From Adineta vaga (lineage: Eukaryota; Rotifera), in contig CP075494.1 in the NCBI GenBank assembly GCA_021613535.1, positions 3,286,001-3,350,000 on the forward strand: a stretch of 64,000 bases of DNA. Reading direction: 5' to 3'. Position 1 is the stretch's first letter. Every line of letters begins with the position of its first letter. A program made the translations under genes and the position numbers. Below are positions 24,459-36,010 of this stretch, in pieces. The notes below the pieces were generated by a model. The model did not search any database. It worked only from the letters and a program-made list of their open reading frames with translations, and was not told where the DNA came from.

Positions 24459-26297
24459 ATGGAGTATACTCAAGTGATTATTGTTGGCGGAGGTGTTGCT
24501 GGTCTTGCTGCAGCAAAAACACTAGGAACTTCAATCAAATATGTTCTAATTGAAGCACAAGATTATTTAGGTGGTCGAGTTCTCACCGTCGATGCAGGTA
24601 CAATTGAAAGAAAACTAGAATAATAATAATAATAATAATCTTTATTACTTCATATAGCACCTAATTTGGCAGTTGACATGGTAGAGCGCGATATTTTAAC
24701 GTTTTATATATAGGTAAACGTTTTTAGGGTGCACAATATGTACTTGGAGATAAATCATCACTTTACAAAATCTGTGATGAATTAGACATGCTTCTCGATG
24801 ATGACGATGCTGATGATGATGGTAGGTGATATATTACAAGATCATGCTCAGACTAATACTTCTTATGTTTTCGTAACTAGAAGCTGTAGTTGCAACTACC
24901 GATGGAAAAATAATTAGTTCTGATTTGATAGATAAAGCGACTGATTTCTGGGAACGATCAATCGACGATGCAGAAGATAAATCTAATGATCATGCAACAG
25001 GACTCGCTATTTCTTTTGCAGATTTTGTTCCGAAAGTATTTCAAAAACGATTATTATCATCTTCATTGTTTTCTCGAGATTTAATCGAACCAATCACGGA
25101 TTATTTCATGAAATCAGAAATGACTGATGCTAGTTGTACTTCGTTATCCGATTTGAACTTAATCGGTTAGTACATTTTATTACACATTCATGTTGATTTC
25201 TACTATTCTCTATAGAATACAGTAATTACGGAGACCCACCAGGTGAATATGAAAATGATTTAAAACATACTGGTTATCGTCCATTTATTAATTATCTCAA
25301 ATCATTTATACCAAATGATCAACGAATTCGTTTGAATTGTGAAGTTGTTCGTGTTAAATTTCTTTCCATCGAGCGTAAATTATCTGTTGAAATCAACGAT
25401 TTAAAGACTCAACAAAGAAAAAATATGATTTGTGATCATATCATTTGGACGACTTCATTGGGTTACTTAAAAGAACATTTTCATCGAATCTTTGCAGAAG
25501 AAGGAGATTTACTTCGACAGAAACAAAATGCAATCACTAATATTGGTTTTGGAACATTGAATAAGGTAAATTTGAGCTTTCATCACTCATTTTAGAACAT
25601 ATTTTTTATGTTTTAGGTAATACTTGTTTACAAGAAAAAATTTTGGCGACAAAGTGCAAATAGTATTATATTGTTGCATACTCGAAAGAATCAACTTTTT
25701 GAAATGTCCGATAAATTAGGACAATTGTTATCTGGTATACAAGTCGATCCGAATATTGCTCAAGAAATTGCTCATGGATTGTCCTATTGTGATGTTTTAC
25801 CATCGACAAATATTCCAGTTTTGGTTTGTTGGTTTGGTGGTCCAGCAGCAATAATGATTGAAAATATCAATGAACAAGCTATTGGTCAAATTTGCCATGA
25901 AATTATTTGTAGTTATTTAAAAATCGATCAGGAGAGATATCAACCAATTCGAACACTCAAGTAAAATCAGAATATATTGATTTATATCATTGATTTTTAT
26001 TTGTAGAAGTGGATGGCATAATAATAAATATACTCGAGGATCTTATTCATATCATTCTATTCGTTCGAACAAACAAGATGGAAAACAATTACGAACTCCA
26101 TATGCACCAGATGGAGTAAGATATTGATTAATCTATATAATTAACAAGATGACATCTCCGGAGTTTCTCTTTTTTTTTAGATTCAAAGAATTCTATTTGC
26201 TGGCGAGGCAACACATGAACAATATTATGCATCGGTTAATGCGGCATTTGAAACTGGTATTCAAGCAGCAAAACAAGTCTTATCAATTATCAATTAA
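24459..26297 (+). CDS. Flavin-containing amine oxidase (polyamine/monoamine oxidase type)
   Basis: N-terminal FAD-binding motif VIIVGGGVAGLAAAKTLG with the following E and GGRV. The C-terminal FAD motif is RILFAGEATHEQYYASVNAA. Substrate-domain exons follow normal introns: exons from 24728-24821, 24881-25165, 25216-25565, 25617-25960, 26007-26115 and 26181-26297 fit in phase. The join between exon 1 (donor GTACAA at 24597) and GAQYVLGD is unresolved. The acceptor at 24713 gives the right frame but leaves a TAG at 24725-24727, and the acceptor at 24727 is out of phase. An (AAT)n run lies in this intron (about 24620-24640). The gene may be inactive or may use a non-canonical splice. It oxidises amines to aldehydes with release of H2O2, if active. 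Confidence 0.8.
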
Positions 26298-26404
26298 ATA
26301 TATATAAAACTTATATTTCCTATTAATCTCGAACAGTTTTTATTCAATCTTAAAAATAGCTTTTGACTTTAGTCAAAGGAAAAAATAAAAATATACGTAT
26401 TCAT

Positions 26405-26449
26405 TTGAGGGTGAGAGTCGGTGAAGGGAGTAACGACACTCACCCTTAA
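26405..26449. repeat. Palindrome family, copy 7
   Basis: Left arm TTGAGGGTGAGAGTCG at 26405-26420, right arm CGACACTCACCCTTAA at 26434-26449, loop 13 nt. It lies about 110 bp 3' of the amine oxidase stop. Confidence 0.7.
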
Positions 26450-26607
26450 CATCATGGAACCATACGCCATTAATATTTATATGTAACCACATCCTATGTA
26501 TATCTAAACTGTATATGAAGTTTGAAAAGCGTTTCTTTTTAAGAAAACGAATAGAATTATTTTTTAGCTAGCAAAGTTTAATTTTCTTTGAAAAACAAAA
26601 ACATTCG

Positions 26608-26829
26608 TTAAGTACCTCGCAGATTTTGAATAGTTTCGATGGCTTGAATAGTTTGAACTAAGTTAAAATCAGTCGATGACAAGAAGTTTTTCTGCATTGT
26701 TAACGCCGATTTATAGTGATTTATTGCTCTGGAAAATTGATCTTCCCCTACTGATTAGAAGAGATATTCTAATGCTTGTTGAAAAGTACTCAACGTCATT
26801 TGAGAATCTTTTTCATCAAAATGAACCTC
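26608..26829 (-). pseudogene. TPR-like fragment
   Basis: Minus-strand frame with EVHFDEKDSQMTLSTFQQAL, an in-frame TAA, then SRAINHYKSALTMQKNFL and VQTIQAIETIQNL, ending at a TAA. The helix-turn-helix pattern with Ala/Tyr at TPR positions resembles the C-terminus of ART-TPR proteins such as the one at 53636-56059, but the match is to the pattern only. Confidence 0.4.
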
Positions 26830-26919
26830 TAATGATAAAAAGAAAACAAAATACCGAATAGAACATACTCTATTGATACGTTTCGATAACTACTGTTATC
26901 TTCGTCAGTCAAAAAAAAT

Positions 26920-26986
26920 CATCTTGAGGGTGGGTTTAAATAGGAGCGTGGAGTGAACATACTGTATATATGCACACCCACACCCT
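26920..26986. repeat. Palindrome family, copy 8
   Basis: Left arm CATCTTGAGGGTGGGTTTAA from 26920, right arm GCACACCCACACCC at 26972-26985. The loop is about 30 nt. It lies upstream of the xylanase gene. Confidence 0.7.
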
Positions 26987-27240
26987 TTTTCAATTCTTTT
27001 ATTTGGATATTGCCAATATCTTTTACATTCTTTCTAGTTATAAAATAAATTGAGGTACCTATATAAATCAGGAGATATAATCTGATACTTGTACCTTTGA
27101 TACCACATACCTTTTCTCTAGATAGAATCAATAAAAAAAACAAAGATTAGTATATGCACTTTTCTATTAATCTTTTGTTAATGAAAGATAATATTGAATA
27201 TTCACTTGAAAGAAAAAAAAGTATTGAATTGTGTTTAACG

Positions 27241-28752
27241 ATGATTCGAATAAATACAATTTTTATATGGTTTTGTTTGTTGATCAATGTATCCGTTCGG
27301 GGACAAAATCCAATTGGTTTACGAGCTTCTGCGGTTCTTCGTGGTATTCAAGTTGGAACTGCAGTTGTAGTTGATTATATACGAGAAAAAACAGATTTTA
27401 ATGATTATAATAACAAAATTCAAAGAGATGCGACGATAATTGTAACAGAAAATGATTTCAAACCTACACGTATTTGGTTAGGTGAAGGCAAATACAACTG
27501 GAATAATACTGATTTTCTTTTGGGTTCAACAGTAAATTCTACAGGCTGGGCTCAACAGAATTTGATGACCGTACGCGGGCATACCTTACTTTGGCCAGAT
27601 GATCGATACATTCCTAAATGGTTATTGGATCAAGAGTCTTCAATAACATCAGAGAAGGCTAGATTATTATTAACTGATTATATTAATACTGTGGTAAGTC
27701 GTTATCGCGGTAAAATACTTGTGTGGGATGTTGTCAATGAAGCACTCAATTATACGAATACTTCTAATCCATTAAACTTGCGTGATAGCTTTTGGCTGAG
27801 AAAGCTGGGTTCTGATTATCTTAAAATAGCTTTTCTAACTGCTCGAGCAGCTGATCCCAATGCAAAACTCTATTATAATGACTTTGGTATTGAAAGTATT
27901 GGACTGAAAACGACCAGAACTATTGATCTAGTCAATTGGATAAGATCACAAGGAGGAATTGTTCATGGTGTTGGTATGCAATGGCATATAGAATCTTCCA
28001 GAACAGTTACACCTGGTGATGAACATTATCAAAGTGCTCAACAATTTATTAATAATCAATTATCCATATCAGTCACGGAATTGGATATATCGATTCCAAC
28101 TGATAATGGTTATTTGATCGATCGTTCAGATCTTTACAAACAAGCTGCTATCTATAAAGCTATCTTAAATTATGCCATTCATTTTTATCCGAAATGTGAA
28201 GCATTTCTTACATGGGGTTTCACAGATCGTTACAGTTGGCTTCCAGATTATCATAAATATAAAAGAGGTGCTGGTTTACCATTAGATTGGATGTATCGAC
28301 CAAAACCTGCCTATTTAGAAATGCAAGAACTAATGACTCGTGTTATTGATGATGGTGTCTATCGATTTTCACCTCAATTACAACCAGCTAAATGTCTTGG
28401 CGCTGGTATGAATAATAATGTTCAACTTTATAGCGGTGATTGTAATGATAGCAATAAAAAATGGAATATAACATGGCTTGCTGACGGAAGTTATCGTTTT
28501 TCATTACAAAGTAATCCAAATCTTATTCTTACTGGTCACAATATAACATCAACTCGTGGTTATGTTCAAACAAACTATTGGACAAATTATAGCAGTCAAC
28601 GATGGGCATTTTCAGCTAAAAGTAACAATACATTTCGTATTGTACCATACACCGCATGGTGGAAAGTGATGGCGCTAGATGATACGTTCGATGTTAGCAT
28701 TGGCAGTTATGTCAACGGTAAATCTCAAGATTGGATTTTAACTAAAGTTTGA
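27241..28752 (+). CDS. Secreted GH10 endo-1,4-beta-xylanase with C-terminal ricin-type trefoil
   Basis: Single exon. I chose the ATG at 27241 because it opens a clear signal peptide (MIRINTIFIWFCLLINVSVR); the frame extends to an upstream ATG at 27154. GH10 hallmarks: RGHTLLWP, the acid/base Glu167 in WDVVNEAL, the nucleophile Glu280 in SVTELDIS, and GFTDRYSW near the end of the barrel. The C-terminal 130 residues have three QxW-like repeats (KKWNI, SQRWAF, SQDWIL), a beta-trefoil (CBM13-like) that would bind polysaccharide. It would cut xylan outside the cell. The absence of introns in a 1.5-kb gene among intron-rich neighbours is compatible with horizontal acquisition, which bdelloids are known for; this is inference. 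Confidence 0.9.
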   Translation: MIRINTIFIWFCLLINVSVRGQNPIGLRASAVLRGIQVGTAVVVDYIREKTDFNDYNNKIQRDATIIVTENDFKPTRIWLGEGKYNWNNTDFLLGSTVNSTGWAQQNLMTVRGHTLLWPDDRYIPKWLLDQESSITSEKARLLLTDYINTVVSRYRGKILVWDVVNEALNYTNTSNPLNLRDSFWLRKLGSDYLKIAFLTARAADPNAKLYYNDFGIESIGLKTTRTIDLVNWIRSQGGIVHGVGMQWHIESSRTVTPGDEHYQSAQQFINNQLSISVTELDISIPTDNGYLIDRSDLYKQAAIYKAILNYAIHFYPKCEAFLTWGFTDRYSWLPDYHKYKRGAGLPLDWMYRPKPAYLEMQELMTRVIDDGVYRFSPQLQPAKCLGAGMNNNVQLYSGDCNDSNKKWNITWLADGSYRFSLQSNPNLILTGHNITSTRGYVQTNYWTNYSSQRWAFSAKSNNTFRIVPYTAWWKVMALDDTFDVSIGSYVNGKSQDWILTKV

Positions 28753-28832
28753 CGAATGCACTATCATCATTGATTACGAAGTTTACTAATTTAAATAAAA
28801 GTGAATAAAAAAGAAGATTCTTCATTATTTAA

Positions 28833-28880
28833 AAGGGTGTGGTCGTGGGTCTCTTGCATTGACCTCACCCACACCCTCAA
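28833..28880. repeat. Palindrome family, copy 9
   Basis: Left arm AGGGTGTGGTCGTGGGT at 28834-28850, right arm CACCCACACCCTCAA at 28866-28880. It lies 80 bp 3' of the xylanase stop codon. Confidence 0.75.
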
Positions 28881-29086
28881 TTACATGAAAGTTTCTTTTT
28901 TTATAGAGATGTTAAATCGCACAAAAGAATTCACGTATATCTAATTTTACAATGACAGCGCTGTTTTCTCGTCTCCTTCACATTAAATGTTTCCATTAAT
29001 ATCCTTTTCATAAACTAATGGAGTTCTCATTTTGTTGTCTCCACTAAAAAAATAAGCAACATTTTCATTTCTTTTTCTCAAAAAAC

Positions 29087-30046
29087 ATGAACACAACGCC
29101 ATCACTTAATTCTTCACTTGACAACAATATTGAAGATTATCGTCTCGTTGCTCTACTATCTCTAATATTTGTACTCATTGCTATAGCAATCAATACTTTT
29201 ATCTTGATCTTAGTATGGAAAACAAAACCTCGTCTTCATACAATCAATCATTTATTGATGTGTAATACAGCGTTTGCGACTATTTTCTATTGTGCAACAA
29301 TGAAAACTAATTTTGCTTATGTTCTCTTTGGTCAATGGGATACCAGTGACATTAGTTGTCTATTTCGAGCATATTTTGCCTATAGTGGAGTTGCTGGAGT
29401 CATCTATTCATATCTTATTCAAGCAATTTCAAGATTTTTCTTCACTGTCTTATCCACCAAATATCGTCGATTAACTTCATTCAAAACACATTATATTCTC
29501 ATTATTTGTCAGTGGATCGTGGTATTTTTCGTCGCATCACCGTCGATTTTAACTAATGATATTAATTTTGTTCCACATGTTTTCTGTTGGGTACCGGAAT
29601 ATCGTACGATAGATCTAGCTTACACAGCTTTTGCTTATTATATTCTCCCTGTTACACTTATTGTCGTCATCTATATTTATATCTACGTACAAATTAGAAA
29701 AGCAAGAGTGAATGCAACTGTGGCAACACAAAACAGTCAAAAACGTGATCTTGCATTACTTCGTCGAATTCTTATAGTTCTTAGTATTTACTTAACAGGT
29801 GGAGTACCTGCGATTTTGTTCATGTTAACATCTATTCGGTTAATTTATATGATAAATTTAATTAGTCCATCAGTGAGTATGTCTATTGAGAAACTATGTA
29901 CCGTTCTACTTGATCGAGAGATGTATCAGGTGATTAAAGCAAAAATAGGTCCAGTAACACGTGTAACACCTTTTAGAACTGGCATGGTATTAATAAGTAA
30001 TGGACAAGGACAAACCAACCGTGATCCAAGACAAAGAAATATTTAA
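29087..30046 (+). CDS. Seven-transmembrane receptor (rhodopsin-like GPCR)
   Basis: A 319-residue single-exon frame with an N-glycosylation-rich N-terminus (MNTTPSLNSS) and hydrophobic helices from residue about 20 on. TM1 is LLSLIFVLIAIAINTFILIL. A Cys after TM2 (ISCLF) and one in loop 2 (HVFCWVPEY) could form the usual disulfide. TM3 ends in the QAISRFFFT region in place of DRY, TM5 is YILPVTLIVVIYIYIYVQIR and TM6 follows. A shortened TM7 leads into LCTVLLDREMYQVIKAKI. Ligand unknown. The divergent DRY and NPxxY motifs are typical of lineage-expanded rotifer receptors. The frame is intact. Confidence 0.8.
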   Translation: MNTTPSLNSSLDNNIEDYRLVALLSLIFVLIAIAINTFILILVWKTKPRLHTINHLLMCNTAFATIFYCATMKTNFAYVLFGQWDTSDISCLFRAYFAYSGVAGVIYSYLIQAISRFFFTVLSTKYRRLTSFKTHYILIICQWIVVFFVASPSILTNDINFVPHVFCWVPEYRTIDLAYTAFAYYILPVTLIVVIYIYIYVQIRKARVNATVATQNSQKRDLALLRRILIVLSIYLTGGVPAILFMLTSIRLIYMINLISPSVSMSIEKLCTVLLDREMYQVIKAKIGPVTRVTPFRTGMVLISNGQGQTNRDPRQRNI

Positions 30047-30266
30047 TGTTAGCAAATGGCAATAAATAATTTTTTATCAGTGTTGTGTCATTCTTTAAAT
30101 AAAATTTCAATACCGATGCGAGTATTCTTTCAGCTTTGTACATGAATAAATGTATACATATTTTGTTAGCCACATTCTAACTCTATTGTATTTACAAAGA
30201 AATAATAGCAATTATAGTTCTTCGAAATTTATAAAATATTTCAAGAAATTCTGTGTCTAAATCTGT

Positions 30267-30316
30267 CAAGGGTGAGGGTAAATATAGGACACCCGTATTC
30301 ACATCCACCCGCCAGA
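30267..30316. repeat. Palindrome family, copy 10
   Basis: Left arm CAAGGGTGAGGGTA at 30267-30280; right side with ACCCGTATTCACATCCACCC is imperfect. About 220 bp 3' of the GPCR stop. The rest of 30047-30758 is non-coding. Confidence 0.5.
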
Positions 30317-30758
30317 TAATTGAAATAAAAGATACTTCAATTCAAGATAACATCGGTATACAGTGCAAGAACCAATTAGTTATGTACAAAGTTAGAAAAA
30401 AATATTTTCGTTTGTACGATTATACATCGACACAGTATGGTTGATTATATATATATTTTATTGAGAGTATCAAAATACCAGTGAAGAGAAATTTACTTTT
30501 TATCATGAATCTTAAGGTTAGTTCGTCATTTATACAATAGTTGAGTTTTTAATCCAAAAAAAGATTTGAATAAGAGCGCAAGAGAGAAAATTCTACCCAT
30601 AACCTATTACATTCTCTAATTTTGCGAATAGTCACGATGATCAAATACATAAATGAAACTTTTCGTCATTGCACAATTATACTGATTGATGTTATGCAAC
30701 ATAAGATTGTATATGAATATTTATCATTTTGATCTTTTTATTACATCAATTTTTTTAG

Positions 30759-31297
30759 ATTGATACATTTCATTCGTATTGTCGACCACTAATTCAACCA
30801 ATTTTATCAGATTATTGTAAAGAATTGACTGGAATAACACAGGAACAAGTTAGTTACGCACCAACATTCATAGATGTTTTTGTCAAAGTAGATAAATGGT
30901 TGAATGTTAAAAGAACATGTGGAGACTTTTATTTCGTTTCATCTGGTCGTAAGTAAACAAAATGATTTTTCATAGAGAAACAAAACGTATTTTTATTTAT
31001 AGGTATAAAGAATAAGTTAGAAAGTTTACAACTTCCATTTCATGGAACTTTACATTCAGGTTTGGATGATGCAAAAAACATTGGCAAAATAGTCATTCAA
31101 TTGATTCAGATAAGATTAATCTCGAATAAGTATACATGACTTCGAATATTTTTTATCAAAAGGATGGTTGTGTATTGATACCTAATGAGTTTTATGCTTC
31201 ATCAATGGTTACATCGAGACGATTCTCTTCTGTTCGAAATGATTCTACAAGAATACGATCAAACAAAAACAACGATCAACATCATCGAAATAAATGA
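30759..31297 (+). pseudogene. ERI1-like 3'-5' exonuclease fragment (DEDDh family), N-terminus missing
   Basis: Two exons (30759-30948; 31003-31139) join in phase 1. They match the middle and end of ERI1-type exonucleases: FHSYCRPLIQPILSDYCKEL with TGITQEQV, a Trp-Leu after it, and the final HSGLDDAKNIGKI, which contains the catalytic His and Asp of the DEDDh set. The N-terminal exon that should carry the first D-x-E is absent and the segment around the second Asp is shortened. After the TGA at 31137 a coding-like stretch resumes in a shifted frame to 31297. I regard it as a dead fragment of an RNA-trimming nuclease gene. Confidence 0.65.
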
Positions 31298-31380
31298 TGT
31301 CGGTTACAAAATAACGAAGTATTTGGTTTTTTTACACACTTTTTAGATTAACATCCATGTTTCATTCTTCTATGAGTCGT

Positions 31381-31449
31381 CTTGAAGGTGGATGTGCAGG
31401 TTAAAGTAAGGGATAAAAATATAGCCACATTATACCCACACCCTTAAGT
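31381..31449. repeat. Palindrome family, copy 11
   Basis: Left arm CTTGAAGGTGGATGTGCAGG from 31381, right arm ACCCACACCCTTAAG at 31434-31448. About 85 bp after the end of the exonuclease fragment. Confidence 0.6.
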
Positions 31450-31721
31450 TTGTGTTATTTTCTATATTCTTTGTTGATGAATAATTTTCATTGATTATAA
31501 TCAAACTCGTCTCGATATGTTAATACGAAATAAATCCATACAATCACTATGACTTTTCACACAGTGTTGTCATCTTCGTTGTGTGAGGAAAGTGAAAAAA
31601 ATGATTGTAATAAAATTTTAATGCAATGAAAAAATAAAAGAATAGGAAGAAAAACAGTTGTATGTTCTTGAAATTCAAAGAGAAAAATTAACAAGTTTTT
31701 TCATTCATTTTATAAAAAGTT

Positions 31722-33236
31722 ATGGCATTGATTACATTTCTGTTTCTTATCATTTCATTTCTATTTTCAAAAGGTTAGTAAACTACTACCTCATTGTTTC
31801 AATCATCAGAATCTTTTTTATAGATCAAATCATCGCATTACCTAATTATTCATGTCATGAAAATAATATTGATGTTGAATTTACATTATCAACAGCAGAT
31901 CATTCTGCATCAAATTCAACATCAAGTTGTTCTTTACAACAATGTAATGTAACTTCAACTGATAATCAAACTTGTTCTTTATCACCAACACCTTGTTTCA
32001 ATTATCATACAATAAATAATATTAGATATTGTGCTCCTGCTATTCAATGTTCGATTTCAGAATTATGTGACAATATGACATATAGTTGTGCAACAAATAG
32101 TTCAATATGCGTTGTTAATTCATGTTGTTCAGCATCAGCTGTATGTTTACCTGAGATGGTTACAAACTTTTGACTACGAGGTGAGATTTAATACTTATCT
32201 AGTTTATGATAGTTGGATGTGATTATCAGCTGCGACTATATATATTGCTCACACCCATTCTCCATTTTTAATATGTTCCAAAAAGGAGGTTACTAATAAA
32301 AAAACATTCATTTCGTTTCGCATTAAAATTCATGATAAATCAGTAATGAGTTTATTTTGAATAATATTTATAAGAACCTTTGTTATTTTGTTTTTCATAG
32401 GATGGACAATGACAGGAGATATGAATGTTGCACGACTGGCACATACATCATCCGTATTATTGAATGGAAAAGTATTAGTGACTGGCGGATCGAACGGCAG
32501 TTATCTCACAAGTACTGAATTGTATGATCCGTGGACAGATAGTTGGACAATAACAGGAAATATGAATGTTGAACGAGGATCTCCTACAGCATCCGTATTA
32601 GCGAGTGGAAAAGTATTAGTTGCAGGTGGAACGAACGGTGGTAATTTTCTCACAAGTGCTGAATTGTATGATCCATTGACAGGTAGTTGGACAATGACAG
32701 GAAATATGAGTGTTGGACGATATCTTCATACATCATCCACATTACCGAATGGAAAAGTATTAGCTGCCGGTGGTCTTTATCTCACAAGTGCTGAATTATA
32801 TGATCCATCGACCGGTATTTGGACAATATCAAGTAGTATGAATGCTATACGAGCATTTCATACAGCATCCGTATTATTGAATGGAAAAGTATTAGTGACT
32901 GGAGGATATAATGGTAGTGCTTCTCTTACAAGTGCTGAATTATATGATCCATTGACAGGTAGTTGGACAATGACAGGAGATATGAATGTTGCACGACTGG
33001 CACATACAGCATCCATATTATCGAATGGAAAAGTATTAGTCGTTGGTGGAGATAATGGTGGTAGTTATCTCAAAAGTGCTGAATTATACGATCCATTGAC
33101 AGGTAGTTGGATAATAACAAGTAGTATGAATTCTACACGAGTATATCATGCAGTATCCATATTATCAAATGGAAAAGTATTAGTGGCTGGAGGATATAAT
33201 GGTAGTGCTTCTCTCACAAGTTCTGAGTTATATTGA
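31722..33236 (+). CDS. Secreted Cys-rich/Kelch-repeat protein (single in-frame TGA)
   Basis: Exon 1 (31722-31773) is a signal peptide MALITFLFLIISFLFSK. Exon 2 (31824-32180) is a Cys-rich domain with repeated CxxxxC spacing. Exon 3 (32401-33236) holds about six Kelch-type blades of about 48 residues with NGKVLV.GG..G and SAELYDPLTGSWT. All joins are phase 1. A TGA at 32171-32173 lies just before the end of exon 2, so translation would stop before the propeller unless this is an error or the copy is dead. Intron 2 (32181-32400) is unusually long and carries a palindrome copy. The last blade ends early at SSELY. Predicted as an extracellular propeller; binding partner unknown. Confidence 0.75.
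32213..32265. repeat. Palindrome family, copy 12 (degenerate, intronic)
   Basis: GGATGTGATTATC at 32215-32227 against CTCACACCCATTCTCC at 32249-32264. It lies in the intron between the Cys-rich exon and the Kelch exon. Confidence 0.4.
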
Positions 33237-34501
33237 TCAATATTGATTCGGACCATCGTTTTCTTGCAGATTGAAACATAGAATTTTATCTTGTGATAGT
33301 CGATTCATTGAATCGTGAACATTTCTAGATAATATTATTAAAAACAGGAGAAAAAGAACAAAGTGATGAATAATAAAAATTAAATTTGCGATTTTCTTAA
33401 TGAAAATATCAGTAAAGATTTGTCATCATGTCAATTTACCACTCCCTGATAAACTATATGGTAATCAGATTTGTAAGATAAAAATATATATGTATTCTTA
33501 TAGGAAACTATGAAAGAAAAAGAAATAAGATAAATCTTCACACTACAATTCTAGTTTTAATTCAGTTTAGAATTTATTTCACTTTCTATGTGTAGAGTTT
33601 CATTTGCAACATCATCACCGAATGACGATTAATATTTGGTGATGCAAAGTTATTACGATAGGGTCCAAATATATTTTGAACCCGTTATTGTCGAACAAAA
33701 AAGAGCTGAATCACGAACAGGAAATCCAATATCAAGATCACCTGCCCATACTTGTAATTTCGGTACATGTGTTAAACATGGGTAGAATCAATTTCTGCAT
33801 GGATTTCTTTCTAGAGTTCAGAAGAGTATCTGTTCGGTTTAACTATAATACCTTCACTTTCACGCACTACTGTATGAGCGTATTAACCATGTCCAGGAAA
33901 TTCAGAGAAACTTTTTTTTTGGCACTAGTAGTTTTTATTATTCGCCCATGTATATGAATCAAATTGAAGTAGTGTTTAACTGATTGAGTTCTATCTTGTT
34001 CTAACATTTAAGCGAGTATTTTGAGAAAATATGTTAGTCAAAAGACTAATAGAAAGAAAAATATGAAAATGCAAATAATACAATCGTTTCCATGTCTTCC
34101 TTTATAATTGCTTCGTCAAAAGAGTGTAATTTTTTTAATATACCGCACTTCTATTTTGTCAGTCGTTGCTCTACAATTGAATGAAATGTACTTTTTTCAA
34201 AGTCACGTTCTTTAATAGTGCATTTTTTCTTTTCTTTCAACATAAATACTAGAGTAAGAGAACTATTTAACAGGTGTAAGTAAATCCCTTTCAATCGATT
34301 GTTCTTTTTTACATGAGGGAGAGAACAGAAATACTTATTTAGATCATGATTTTTATTATTATAAGAGTTAAAGATAGTAAAGTCGCTGATATTCACAATT
34401 CTTGATATTGATATGAATGTTTCATTATTTCTACTAGAATTGCAATGCTACTGATTTTGGGAAAATTTGATCATGGAATATAACTTCACGTAATTTATAC
34501 A
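33237..34501. other. Long intergenic stretch, no gene supported
   Basis: About 1.26 kb. A short plus-strand run with HTCNFGTCVKHG near 33740-33790 looks faintly EGF-like but breaks at stops. No palindrome copy was seen. Confidence 0.35.
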
Positions 34502-35830
34502 ATGAATCCAAAGATATTCGTTGGATTAACTCGCTCTTCAGTCTCTTTTCGATTATATAAGAAATAGTATGTATATATAATTATTTTCATATGTCTTGTC
34601 TTCTTATTTCAAAGCCATACACATCTTCTTTTCACACGTAAGAAAATATATATTTTCAATCGATGAAAATAAACTGAAACGTGTTGATATTTAGCAGCAT
34701 CTCTAGTTGATAACCATTCGTCAAGATTATGTAACAAAAGTCATAATTATACTGATTTAATGAAATGTCCAAACGATAAGCTTTCAAGTAGCATTTCGGT
34801 AAATAAAAATCAAATGGAGAATATGATTTCTATAGTATTAAAATCTCGCTCTCTAATGTATTGTGCTGTTCCGAAAGTAGCAACAAAAACTCTTCTTACT
34901 GTTATGCTTTATATACATGTGAGTGATGTTATCCAGCATTTCAATAACAATTGGACAAATGTTGATATTGACAAAGCTCAAATGGAGAAAATGATCAATA
35001 TTTCTGCCTTTATCGAAGATCTACGAATGGTATGAAAAAGAGATAGCGAAATTCTAATTCCGCCAACGGACACACCGATATCTCTTATCGCATTTCTTCA
35101 CATGTATCTTGATATTCTTCGATCTGGCAAAATCAATACAACATCCACTTCTCAACTTGTTAATCCTTGGAGACTCCATTTTACATTCTCATTTCCTCAT
35201 TTTCGTCTACATAGTCTCTCCAAATTATCAGAGATATTCTCACCTATCTTCACTCGAGCTATTTTTGTTCGTCATCCATTTGAACGTCTTGCATCAGCTT
35301 ATAAAGAGAGAATTGCAACACTCACCAAAGATAGAACTGAACCGGAACAGGAATATGATGCCATTCGCATGGCAATCTGTCATCAGAGAGTGATATCTAA
35401 ACGAATTAGCCGATCGTTAGGAATACAAGATTCATGCATGAACACTATTCCTCCATTTGAAGACTTTGTTCGTTACACTCTTCTTCACACTCATACAACA
35501 AATGAAATTGCTCGAATGAATTATCATTGGCAACCATACTCAATACTTTGTCAAGTTTGTAAATTTAAATATAATTTTATTTGTAAATATGAAATGTTCA
35601 ACAATCATTTCTCCGACTTTCTCAAACTTTTCAATATATCTGATTGGAATATTCACACGCGAAATGTTCCATCAGGTCTTACTAAACGAGATTACCAAAA
35701 CTATTATACAACATTACCAGATGATCTCATCTGTCATCTCATCAAATTGTACAGTGACGATTTTCGTCTCTTCAACTATCGAACAGATGATTACATAAAT
35801 CGAACTACATTATCTCAAAATTGTACTTGA
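34502..35830 (+). pseudogene. HNK-1 type carbohydrate sulfotransferase (Sulfotransfer_2), two in-frame stops
   Basis: Exon 1 (34502-34637) gives a short cytosolic tail and a signal anchor (YVYIIIFICLVFLF), as in type II Golgi enzymes. Exon 2 starts at 34695 in phase. The PAPS-binding parts are visible: the 5'-phosphosulfate loop YCAVPKVATKTLL and the 3'-phosphate site RAIFVRHPFERLASAYKER. The C-terminal part has WQPYSILCQVCKFKYNFI and a YDD-like end, as in HNK-1/chondroitin sulfotransferases. Two stops interrupt the same frame, TAG at 34565-34567 and TGA at 35033-35035; there is no shift. The final TGA (35828-35830) lies inside the arm of the palindrome that follows. If active it would sulfate glycans in the Golgi; the stops suggest it is dead. 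Confidence 0.75.
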
Positions 35831-35875
35831 GGGTGTGAGTGTGATTAAAATATAAAGGTGGTACCCACACCCTAC
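35826..35875. repeat. Palindrome family, copy 13
   Basis: Left arm CTTGAGGGTGTGAGTGTG at 35826-35843, right arm GTACCCACACCCTAC at 35861-35875. Its left arm contains the sulfotransferase stop codon. Confidence 0.75.
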
Positions 35876-36010
35876 TAACAAAAATTTACTTGAACACCTG
35901 CTTGAAGACACTTCATATCTTCACGAATATTTACACTTCCAACGCAGACATTAACATATCAGATTCATATGTTTACCTAGTTCTAAAAAAACAAAGACTA
36001 CATGCTAGAT

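Noticed and set aside
33676-33957. Open frame and EGF-like cysteine run
   Set aside because: Interrupted by stops in the EGF-like frame, and the ORF itself has no recognisable pattern.
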